Program-made: the position numbers and the translations under genes
DNA from: Actinomycetes bacterium
GTDB taxonomy: Bacteria > Actinomycetota > Acidimicrobiia > Acidimicrobiales > Palsa-688
Direction of reading: 5' to 3'
Length of the DNA: 44,280 bases
Assembly: GCA_021828475.1 (NCBI GenBank)
Contig: JAJZIY010000023.1
Location: forward strand, 1 to 44,280
Notes under the pieces: generated by a model
The model's database searches: none
The model's input: only the letters and a program-made list of their open reading frames with translations
What the model was told of the DNA's origin: nothing
Part shown: positions 13,800 to 21,111 of the stretch, piece after piece
Layout: each line of letters begins with the position of its first letter
Numbering within the stretch: the stretch's first letter is position 1

Positions 13800-15491
13800 A
13801 TGAAGAAATCCCGCCTGTTGGCCGTGGTCACGAGCAGCGCCGCCCTTTCGCTGGGCCTCGCAGCCGGGCCTGCGCTGGCAGCAGACCGGGCGCCCGCTGT
13901 CCGCCACGGCGGCATCCTGCACGTGGTCATGCCCTGGAACAACATCCCCGACAACTTCAACCCGCTCAACCCCGGCACCAACGGGGCGACGGCCGGCGGT
14001 ACCGGCAGTGCCCTCTACGAGCCCCTCATGTACGACAACGTCGTCACCGGCAAGTTCACGCCCATGCTCGCCACCAACTACGCCTGGACCAACGGCGGCA
14101 CGAAACTGACGGTCGGCATCCGCCAAGGCGTCCGCTGGAGCGACGGCAAGCCCTTCTCCGCCCGTGACGTCGCCTTCACCTTCAACTACCTGAAGAAGTA
14201 CCCGGCCCTCGACCTCAACGGCGACTGGAAGACCCCGCTCACCTCGGTGCGGGCCACCAACGACAGCACGGTGGTGTTCACCTACTCCAAGGCGGACAGC
14301 GTGGTGCTGCCCTTCATCATGGGCCAGCTCATCGTGCCCCAGCACCTGTGGGCCAAGCTCACCGACCCCACCACCTTCACCAACTTGCACCCGGTGGGCA
14401 CCGGACCGTTCGTGCTGAAGTCGTGGAGCCCGACCCAGGTCGCCTACGGCAAGAACCCGAACTACTGGATGCAGGGCCGGCCCTACGTCAACGGGCTCAC
14501 GATGACGGCCGTCAAGTCCAACCAGACGGCTCAGCTGCTCATGATGAACGGTGAGGCCGCCTATACCTACGACGCCATCACCGATCCCGTGCACACCTAC
14601 GTCGCCGCCCACCCGGCGTGGAACAAGTTCTGGTGGCCTGTCACCGGCCTCAACGTGCTCTACATGAACACCCAGAGCGGGCCGTTCTCCGACCTGACGC
14701 TGCGCAAGGCCATCGCCATGACCATCAACGAGGACGTCGTGGCCCAGCGCGCCTACTACGGGGCCATCCCCTCCTCGAGCGGTGTCGGCCAGACCGGCGT
14801 CGTGCCAGGCCAGCAGGCCCAGTGGGTGCCCAAGTCCGTCGCCTCGATGGCACCCACGAACGACCCGGCCGGAGCGCTGAAGCTCCTGGAGTCCAATGGC
14901 TACAAGCTCGAGGGCGGCTCCCTTGCCGGCCCGAACGGCCAGGCCCTGCCCACGTTCAAGATCCTGGTCGGCTCGGGCTGGACGGACTTCATCTCGATCG
15001 CCCAGACGATCGGCCAGCAGTTGCAGGCCATCGGCATCCACTCGACGATCGACCAGGAGCCCTGGAGCACCTACTACGGCTCGGCCCAGAACGGCCAGTA
15101 CGACCTGCTCGTCTGCTGGAGCAACGGCAACAACGCCACGCCCTACTACGAGTACTACTACCTCCTCAGCTCCGCCGAGTCGGCCAAGCCGGGGGCTGCG
15201 GTCAATACGAACTACGGGCGCTTCTCGAACAACTACATCGACGGGCTCCTGTCGAGCTACGCCGCCACGACCAAGTTCGCGCAGCAGAAGGCGGCAATGG
15301 TCGCGATCGAGAAGACCATGCTCACCCAGGTCCCGGCCATACCGCTCACGGGACGGCCCAACTTCTTCGACTACTCGACCCGCTACTTCACCGGATGGCC
15401 GAGCGCTTCCAACCCGTACAACGCCGGTGAGGCACCCGACGCCTTCAATGGTGGAGCCGAGCAGATCTACCTGAACGTCCACTTGAAGTAA
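13800..15491 (+). CDS. Extracellular solute-binding protein, family 5 (probable oligosaccharide binder)
   Basis: A 563-residue substrate-binding protein of the Opp/Dpp/Nik family (SBP_bac_5). A Sec signal peptide (KKSR start, Ala/Leu core, LAAGPALA|AD cut) is followed by family landmarks: LYEPLMYDN, VGIRQGVRWSDGKPFSARDVAFTF, HPVGTGPFVLKSWSP, LTLRKAIAMTINEDVVAQ and DLLVCWSNGNN. It has no lipobox cysteine, although monoderm binding proteins are usually lipoproteins; how it stays at the cell is unclear. The GWPSASNPYN segment near the end recalls cello-oligosaccharide binders of the Opp family in thermophiles. Together with the downstream beta-glucosidase this favours beta-glucan oligosaccharides over peptides (inference). 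Start: ATG 13800 with a strong ribosome site. The gene opens a six-gene run. Confidence 0.9.
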   Translation: MKKSRLLAVVTSSAALSLGLAAGPALAADRAPAVRHGGILHVVMPWNNIPDNFNPLNPGTNGATAGGTGSALYEPLMYDNVVTGKFTPMLATNYAWTNGGTKLTVGIRQGVRWSDGKPFSARDVAFTFNYLKKYPALDLNGDWKTPLTSVRATNDSTVVFTYSKADSVVLPFIMGQLIVPQHLWAKLTDPTTFTNLHPVGTGPFVLKSWSPTQVAYGKNPNYWMQGRPYVNGLTMTAVKSNQTAQLLMMNGEAAYTYDAITDPVHTYVAAHPAWNKFWWPVTGLNVLYMNTQSGPFSDLTLRKAIAMTINEDVVAQRAYYGAIPSSSGVGQTGVVPGQQAQWVPKSVASMAPTNDPAGALKLLESNGYKLEGGSLAGPNGQALPTFKILVGSGWTDFISIAQTIGQQLQAIGIHSTIDQEPWSTYYGSAQNGQYDLLVCWSNGNNATPYYEYYYLLSSAESAKPGAAVNTNYGRFSNNYIDGLLSSYAATTKFAQQKAAMVAIEKTMLTQVPAIPLTGRPNFFDYSTRYFTGWPSASNPYNAGEAPDAFNGGAEQIYLNVHLK

Positions 15492-15528
15492 CAAACCGCA
15501 AGCCGACAACACACAGCTCCCATGGACG

Positions 15529-15564
15529 CGAGGGGGCCCGCCACTGCCGGTGGGGGCCCCCTCG
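15529..15564 (+). terminator. Strong hairpin between SBP and permease genes
   Basis: CGAGGGGGCCC (15529-15539) pairs perfectly with GGGCCCCCTCG (15554-15564). After one bulged G an inner CCAC/GTGG stem adds four pairs around a 5-base loop. It lies 38 bases after the SBP stop and 40 before the permease start. Such intercistronic hairpins stabilise the upstream mRNA or end most transcripts there, giving excess binding protein over membrane subunits. Confidence 0.7.
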
Positions 15565-15604
15565 TCCCCGGGGTCGTCGAGAGGCCACGAAAGGCAAGTC
15601 CCCC

Positions 15605-16588
15605 TTGAGGTACATCATCCGGCGGGTGCTCCTCCTGCTGCTGACAGGATGGGCCGCTCTCACCATCAACTTCGCCCTGCCCCGTCTCATGCCCGGGAGC
15701 CCCATCCAGGTCATGGCGGCCAAGTACACCGGCCGGCTGACCCCGAGCGCCCTGGCCGCCATAGCCCAGGCCCTGGGGCTGAAGAACAAGCAGAACGTCT
15801 TCGTCCAGTACTGGACCTACCTCGGCCACACCCTGACGGGCAACTTCGGCTACTCGCTATCCGAGTACCCGACAAAGGTCAGCACGCTCCTGGCACAGAA
15901 CCTTCCCTGGACGCTCGGGCTGGTTGGCTTCGCCACCGTCGTCGCGTTCGTGCTCGGCACCTTCATAGGGGCCGTCGCCGCCTGGCGGCGGGGCAGCCTC
16001 TTCGACAGCATCGTGGTCCCAACCGGCATGATGCTGGCCGCCATGCCGTCGTTCTGGATATCGACGATGGCCATCTATTTCCTCTCGTACAAGCTCGGCT
16101 GGTTCCCCCTTTTCGGCGGGTCGTCGTCGGGCTCGCTGACCAGCGTCGCTGGCCTGGGATCGATCCTCAGCCACGCGGCACTGCCCGCCATGGTCCTGGC
16201 CGTCATCAGCCTCGGCGGCTTCATGCTCGTGATGCGCAACACCACGGTCTCGGTCATGAGCGACGACTACGTGAAGTTCGCACGGGCCAAGGGCCTGCGC
16301 AACTTCACCGTGGCCTCCCGCTATGCAGCGCGTAACGCAACCCTGCCGGTCGTGACCAACTTCGCCCTGGCCCTGGGCACGGTGGTGGCGGGAACGATCT
16401 TCGTCGAGTACGTGTTCTCCTACCCGGGCATCGCCAACCTGCTGTACATAGCCGTCACCTCCGAGGACTACCCGCTGATGCAGGCCATCTTCCTCGTGAT
16501 CGTCCTTGCCGTGCTCCTGGCCAACTTCGTGGCCGACATGCTCTATGTCGTGCTCGACCCCCGCATCCGGGTGGGGGGAAGGGCGTGA
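15605..16588 (+). CDS. ABC importer permease, DppB/OppB type
   Basis: A 327-residue inner-membrane subunit. The start MRYIIRRVLLLLLTGWAALTI is the typical first helix of DppB/OppB. GNFGYSLSEYPTKVSTLLAQNLPWTLGL and the EAA loop region (DDYVKFARAKGLRNFTVASRYAARNATLPV) contact the ATPases, and VEYVFSYPGIANLLYIAVTSEDYPLMQ is the family's C-terminal signature. The start is a TTG with AAAGG ten bases upstream; no better ATG precedes the first helix. It overlaps the next gene by four bases. Confidence 0.95.
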   Translation: MRYIIRRVLLLLLTGWAALTINFALPRLMPGSPIQVMAAKYTGRLTPSALAAIAQALGLKNKQNVFVQYWTYLGHTLTGNFGYSLSEYPTKVSTLLAQNLPWTLGLVGFATVVAFVLGTFIGAVAAWRRGSLFDSIVVPTGMMLAAMPSFWISTMAIYFLSYKLGWFPLFGGSSSGSLTSVAGLGSILSHAALPAMVLAVISLGGFMLVMRNTTVSVMSDDYVKFARAKGLRNFTVASRYAARNATLPVVTNFALALGTVVAGTIFVEYVFSYPGIANLLYIAVTSEDYPLMQAIFLVIVLAVLLANFVADMLYVVLDPRIRVGGRA

Positions 16589-17412
16589 AGGGCTTCCTGC
16601 ACAACAAGAAGGCCCTCGCCGGCCTGTCCATAATCGTCTTCTTCGGCCTGGTGGCCCTGCTCGCCCCACTGCTCGACCCCTACAACCCCAACGACTTCAA
16701 CTTCATGCCGTGGCTCGGGCCAAGCTCGGCGCACTGGCTCGGCACCACCGGGCAGGGCCAGGACGAGTTGTCGTGGCTCTTGTACTCGGCCCGTGACAGC
16801 ATGCTGATAGCCCTGTCGACGGCCGGCGTCATCTCGGTCGTGCAGTTGCTGTTCGGCATATTCTCGGGCTACACGGGCGGCTTGACCGACGGCGTGCTCT
16901 CCACTGTCACAAACGTCTTCCTGGTGCTGCCGGGGCTCCCCCTGCTCATCGTCATCGACGCCTACCTGCCCAACAAGGGCACCGTCACGACCGTGTTCAT
17001 CCTGACCATCACCGGCTGGGCCTGGGGCGCCCGGGTCCTGCGTTCGCAGGCCATCTCGCTACGCGACCGGCCCTTCATGGAGGCGGCCCGGATGTCGGGC
17101 GAGCGGCGCTGGCGGATCGTGCTGTTCAACGTGGTGCCCAACATGTTCGGCGTGCTGGCCGCCAACTTCTTCGGCGCCGCCGTGTACGCGGTGCTCACCG
17201 AGGCCGGCCTGCTCTTCCTCGGGGTCATAAACGTGAACACCATCTCGTGGGGGTCGATGCTCTACTGGGCCCAGGCCGGCTCCGCCATGCTCGAGAACAA
17301 GTGGCTCCCGATGCTCCTGCCCGGCGTCTGCATACTCTTGCTCGGGACGGGCTTCGGCCTGCTCAACTTCGCCGTCGACGAAGTGGCCGACCCCCGGCTG
17401 AGGAGGGGCTGA
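16585..17412 (+). CDS. ABC importer permease, DppC/OppC type
   Basis: A 275-residue second permease. The N-terminal helix KKALAGLSIIVFFGLVALLAPLL, the segment HWLGTTGQGQDELSWLLYSARDSML and the EAA loop (RDRPFMEAARMSGERRWRIVLFNVVPNM) are typical of DppC, as is SWGSMLYWAQ near the end. It forms the translocation pathway with the preceding gene product. Start: GTG overlapping the previous stop (GTGA). Confidence 0.95.
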   Translation: MKGFLHNKKALAGLSIIVFFGLVALLAPLLDPYNPNDFNFMPWLGPSSAHWLGTTGQGQDELSWLLYSARDSMLIALSTAGVISVVQLLFGIFSGYTGGLTDGVLSTVTNVFLVLPGLPLLIVIDAYLPNKGTVTTVFILTITGWAWGARVLRSQAISLRDRPFMEAARMSGERRWRIVLFNVVPNMFGVLAANFFGAAVYAVLTEAGLLFLGVINVNTISWGSMLYWAQAGSAMLENKWLPMLLPGVCILLLGTGFGLLNFAVDEVADPRLRRG

Positions 17413-17413
17413 G

Positions 17414-18400
17414 GTGTCCGGTAGCCCCCTGCTCGCCCTCGAGGACGTCCACATCGGCTACGGCTGGGACGCCCGCTCCGTGACCCCCGTCGTGCGCGGC
17501 GTCGACCTCACGGTCGCCGCTGGGGAAGTGGTCGGCGTGGCCGGTGAGTCGGGCTGTGGCAAGACGACGCTGGCCATGGCCGCCGCAGGCCTGCTCGACC
17601 CCCCGGGCCGGGTCACGGCCGGCAGGATCCTGTTCGAGGGTGCCGACCTTCGGGCCATGTCGCCCGAGCAGTTGCGCCGCCTGCGCCTGGCGGAGATCTC
17701 CATGGTCTTCCAAGCCTCCATGAACGTGCTCAACCCGGTCACCCGGGTGCGCAAGCAGTTCCTCGACGCCATGGCCGCGCACGGCGTGCGCAACGAGGAC
17801 GAGGCCATCGCCAGGGCGCGCGAGATGTTCGACCGTGTCCGGCTCCCCCAGCGCTTCCTCGACGCCTTCCCCCACCAGCTGTCGGGTGGCATGCGCCAGC
17901 GGGCTGTCATCGCCCTCTGCCTGGTGCTGCGGCCCAAGCTCGTCCTCCTCGACGAGCCCACGACCGCCCTGGACGTGGTCGTGCAGCGGTCGATCATGCA
18001 GATGCTCTCCGAGCTGCGCTCCGAACTGGGCTTCGGGGTCGTGTTCATCACCCACGACCTGTCGCTGCTCGTGGAGGTGGCCGACCGCATCGCCATCATG
18101 TACGCCGGGCAGGTCGTCGAAGAGGCACCCGCGAAGCACCTGTACGGAGCCGCGGGCCACCCCTACACCCGGGCCCTCATGAGCGCCTTCCCCCCGCTCG
18201 GCGTAGCCAGGGTGCGCATGGAGGGCCTGCCCGGACAACCGCCGGACCTGCGCCGGCTCCCGCCCGGGTGCGCCTTCGCCCCCCGGTGCTTGCAGGCCGT
18301 CGAGGGCACATGCGACGCGGTCGCCCCCCCTGCCAGCAGCAGCGAAGGCCACCGGGTCGTCTGCCACCTCTACGAGCCCAAGGAGGCCCCCGTTGGTTAG
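17414..18400 (+). CDS. ABC importer ATPase, DppD/OppD type
   Basis: A 328-residue ATPase: Walker A GESGCGKTT, signature LSGGMRQR, Walker B LVLLDEPTTALD and switch FITHDLSLL. The oligopeptide/dipeptide C-terminal extension is present with the four-cysteine pattern GCAFAPRC, then TCDAV, then VVCHLY; in characterised DppD-type ATPases these cysteines hold an iron-sulfur cluster. Start: GTG one base after the previous stop, with AGGAGGGG overlapping that stop. Confidence 0.95.
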   Translation: MSGSPLLALEDVHIGYGWDARSVTPVVRGVDLTVAAGEVVGVAGESGCGKTTLAMAAAGLLDPPGRVTAGRILFEGADLRAMSPEQLRRLRLAEISMVFQASMNVLNPVTRVRKQFLDAMAAHGVRNEDEAIARAREMFDRVRLPQRFLDAFPHQLSGGMRQRAVIALCLVLRPKLVLLDEPTTALDVVVQRSIMQMLSELRSELGFGVVFITHDLSLLVEVADRIAIMYAGQVVEEAPAKHLYGAAGHPYTRALMSAFPPLGVARVRMEGLPGQPPDLRRLPPGCAFAPRCLQAVEGTCDAVAPPASSSEGHRVVCHLYEPKEAPVG

Positions 18401-19415
18401 CACGCTGGGAGCACCGGGCGTACCCGCAGAGGCGGAGGCCGGGCAGGTGCCCGCCCTGGAGGTGGTGGGCCTGACCAAGACCTACAGCGTGGGCAAGGTG
18501 GGCAAGCCCAAGATCGTGCGGGCGCTCACCGACGTCGACCTCTGCGTGGCCCGCAAGGAGATCGTGGGCCTTGTGGGCGAGTCCGGTTCGGGCAAGAGCA
18601 CCTTTGCCCGTACCGTCGCGTTGCTCGAACAGCCCACCTCGGGCACCGTCAAGGTCGAAGGCGTCGCCGTGCCGTCCCGTCCCGGTTCGGCCGACCTGCG
18701 CGCCCACCGGCGGCGGGTGCAGATGATATTCCAGGACCCCTACACCTCGCTCGACCCCCTGCACAAGATCCGCTACGCCGTCGGCAGGCCGCTCGAGTCC
18801 CTCGCGGGCCTGCCCAGAGCGCTGCGCCGCGGCCGCATGGAGCAGGTGCTGGGACAGGTCGGCCTCGTCCCTCCGGCCGACTTCCTCAACCGCTACCCCT
18901 ACCAGCTCTCGGGCGGCCAGCGCCAGCGTGTCGGCATCGCCAGGGCCCTGGCCGCCGAGCCCACCCTGTTGCTCGCGGACGAGCCGACGTCGATGCTGGA
19001 CGTCTCGATCCGGCTCAACATAATGAACCTCCTGCTCGACCTGCGCGAGAGCCAGTCCCTGTCCATGCTCTTCGTCACCCACGACCTGGCGGGTGCCTCC
19101 TACATGAGCGACCGCATGGCCATCATGTACGCCGGTCACCTCGTCGAGCTGGGACCGTCCGCCGAGGTGATGGGCCAACCCCGCCACCCCTACACCCAGC
19201 TGCTGCGCCAGGCGGCGCCCGACCCGGCCTCGCAGTTCGGGCGCGACACGACCTTCGAGGCCCGGGGCGACCCGCCCGACCTCACCGACCTGCCCCCCGG
19301 CTGCCCCTTCGCCGCCCGCTGCCCCCACGTGCGCGAAGACTGCCGGACAGGCCTGCCGACGTGGCGTCAGGTCGCCGGCGGTCACCAGGTCCGCTGCGTC
19401 CTGTATGGCACCTAG
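18393..19415 (+). CDS. ABC importer ATPase, DppF/OppF type
   Basis: A 340-residue second ATPase: Walker A GESGSGKST, QMIFQDPYTSLDP, signature LSGGQRQR, Walker B LLLADEPTSMLD, switch FVTHDLAGA and again the Cys-rich tail (GCPFAARCPHVREDC, then VRCVLYGT). The TTG start overlaps the previous gene by eight bases and has AGGAGG six bases upstream. Residues 1-22 before the first strand are variable. Confidence 0.95.
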   Translation: MVSTLGAPGVPAEAEAGQVPALEVVGLTKTYSVGKVGKPKIVRALTDVDLCVARKEIVGLVGESGSGKSTFARTVALLEQPTSGTVKVEGVAVPSRPGSADLRAHRRRVQMIFQDPYTSLDPLHKIRYAVGRPLESLAGLPRALRRGRMEQVLGQVGLVPPADFLNRYPYQLSGGQRQRVGIARALAAEPTLLLADEPTSMLDVSIRLNIMNLLLDLRESQSLSMLFVTHDLAGASYMSDRMAIMYAGHLVELGPSAEVMGQPRHPYTQLLRQAAPDPASQFGRDTTFEARGDPPDLTDLPPGCPFAARCPHVREDCRTGLPTWRQVAGGHQVRCVLYGT

Positions 19416-19457
19416 GACGCAATTTGGCAGCGCAGTAGTGCCACTTTCCAGAGCCGT

Positions 19458-19478
19458 CCGGCCGCCTCACGGCGCCGG
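19458..19478 (+). terminator. Hairpin between importer and GH1 gene
   Basis: CCGG-C-CGCC and GGCG-CCGG form an 8-bp stem with one bulged C and a 4-base loop in the 132-base gap. A TAGGCT at 19512-19517 could be a -10 for a separate GH1 transcript, but no -35 fits. Confidence 0.3.
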
Positions 19479-19547
19479 GCCCCTGCCACCAGGGTTCCGG
19501 GGAGCCACAACTAGGCTCGCCGGGACAACGAACATAGGAGGTACCTC

Positions 19548-20909
19548 GTGCCGGAGACGGGAGTTGGCACCAGCGACAAGTTCTTGTGGGGAGCCGCGAC
19601 CGCGGCCTACCAGATAGAGGGCTCGCCACTTGCGGACGGGGCGGGGCGGTGCGTCTGGCACGAGTTCGCGCACACGCCCGGCACGACCCACAACGGTGAC
19701 CACGGCGACGTGGCGGCCGACCACTACAACCGCTGGAGCGAGGACGTCGCCCTGATGAGCCGTCTCAACCTCGGCGCGTACCGGTTCTCCCTGCGCTGGC
19801 CGCGGATACTGCCCGAGGGCACGGGCCGGGTCAACCGGGCCGGGCTCGACTTCTACGACCGCCTCGTCGACGCCCTGCTCGAGGCCGGGATCCAGCCGTT
19901 CGTCACGCTGTTCCACTGGGACCTGCCCTCGGCGCTGATGCGGCGGGGCGGGTGGTCCAACCCGGACATCGCCGGCTGGTTCGCCGAGTACACCTCGGTG
20001 GTGGCCGGTGCCCTCTCCGACCGGGTCAAGCACTGGATGACCCTCAACGAGCCGTTCGTGGTGTCCGCCGAAGGCCACCTCGTCGGCCACCATGCGCCCG
20101 GGATGACCAACATCTACCAGGCATGCCACTCCGTGCACCACCAGATCCGGGCGCACGTGGCCGGCTACGAGGCTCTGAAGGCCGCAGATCCCGACGCAGA
20201 GGTGGGCCTGGCCGCCCACGACGCCGCCGTCTGGCCGGCCAGTGAAGCCGAGGAGGACGTCGCGGCAGCGGAGCGCGCCGAGGGGTGGCACAACTTCCCG
20301 CTGTTCTTCGACCCTCTCGTGTACGGCCGCTACCCCGCCGCCATCGAGAGCCGCATCGCGCCGTACCTCCCCGAGGGCTACGAGGCCGACATGGATGCCC
20401 TACAGGTGGCCCCCGACTTCGTCGGGCTCAACTACTACCACGGCTACCACGCCCGCAATACCACCGACAACTGGCTCGGTTTCGTCATGGTCGACGAGCC
20501 TGACGTTCCCAGGACGACGATGGACTGGACAGTCCGCCCAGGCGGCCTGCACCGGCTGATAATGCAGGCCCACGAGCGCTACAAGCTCCCCGCCATCTAC
20601 ATCACCGAAAACGGCGCCTCCTACGACGACACGGTCGAGCAGGCGGAGGGCGCCAGGGTCGTGCACGACCCCGACCGGCTCGCCTACCTCGAGTCCCACG
20701 TCGCCGCCACGCTCCAGGCACGCGACGAGGGCGCGCCCGTAAAGGGCTATTTCGTCTGGTCGCTGATGGACAACTTCGAATGGAGCCTCGGCTACTCCAA
20801 GCGCTTCGGCATCGTCTACGTCGACTACGAGACCCAGCAGCGGGTGGTCAAGGACAGCGGCCGTTGGTACGCCGAGCTCGCCCGCACCGGAGCCCTGCCT
20901 CCAGCCTGA
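19548..20909 (+). CDS. GH1 beta-glucosidase
   Basis: A 453-residue glycoside hydrolase family 1 enzyme, the usual length. FLWGAATAAYQIEGS is the family N-terminus, the acid/base is Glu168 in TLNEP and the nucleophile is Glu354 in YITENGAS. Sugar-subsite residues in HWDLPSAL and FVWSLMDNFEWSLGY are intact, so it should be an active retaining enzyme. There is no signal peptide: it acts in the cytoplasm, on imported disaccharides or cellodextrins. Start: GTG with AGGAGGT six bases upstream. It follows the importer on the same strand after 132 bases. Confidence 0.96.
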   Translation: MPETGVGTSDKFLWGAATAAYQIEGSPLADGAGRCVWHEFAHTPGTTHNGDHGDVAADHYNRWSEDVALMSRLNLGAYRFSLRWPRILPEGTGRVNRAGLDFYDRLVDALLEAGIQPFVTLFHWDLPSALMRRGGWSNPDIAGWFAEYTSVVAGALSDRVKHWMTLNEPFVVSAEGHLVGHHAPGMTNIYQACHSVHHQIRAHVAGYEALKAADPDAEVGLAAHDAAVWPASEAEEDVAAAERAEGWHNFPLFFDPLVYGRYPAAIESRIAPYLPEGYEADMDALQVAPDFVGLNYYHGYHARNTTDNWLGFVMVDEPDVPRTTMDWTVRPGGLHRLIMQAHERYKLPAIYITENGASYDDTVEQAEGARVVHDPDRLAYLESHVAATLQARDEGAPVKGYFVWSLMDNFEWSLGYSKRFGIVYVDYETQQRVVKDSGRWYAELARTGALPPA

Positions 20910-20934
20910 CACCCCCTGCCCCCCAGGGACCGGC

Positions 20935-20963
20935 CGCCGGCGGTACGACATCGACCGCCGGCG
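20935..20963 (+). terminator. Strong hairpin after the GH1 gene
   Basis: CGCCGGCGGT and ACCGCCGGCG are perfect 10-bp arms around a 9-base loop, 26 bases after the GH1 stop. No T-run; probable end of the Opp/GH1 unit. Confidence 0.55.
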
Positions 20964-21037
20964 CCGAGCTATGGGACCAAGGGCCGAACGGCCCCGAAAT
21001 AGGGCAAGAAGGCCCGACCCGCCTTTCCACCCTGCTC

Positions 21038-21070
21038 GATACATTCCTGCATCGGATACATCGGTGTATC
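21038..21070. promoter_or_regulatory. TetR-type operator region upstream of the MMPL gene
   Basis: GATACA (21055-21060), four bases, TGTATC (21065-21070) form a perfect dyad. A further direct GATACAT half-site lies 17 bases upstream (21038-21044). This AT-richer patch stands out from the surrounding sequence and lies 41 bases before the MMPL start. The likely ligand is the TetR protein encoded behind the exporter. Confidence 0.6.
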
Positions 21071-21111
21071 GACAGGCCGGGGCAGGGCCCGTGGCCGAGG
21101 AGGTGCCCTCC

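Noticed and set aside
13443..15512. 689-codon minus-strand frame opposite the solute-binding protein
   Set aside because: Shadow frame without family motifs; the plus strand has a signal peptide and full SBP_bac_5 blocks.
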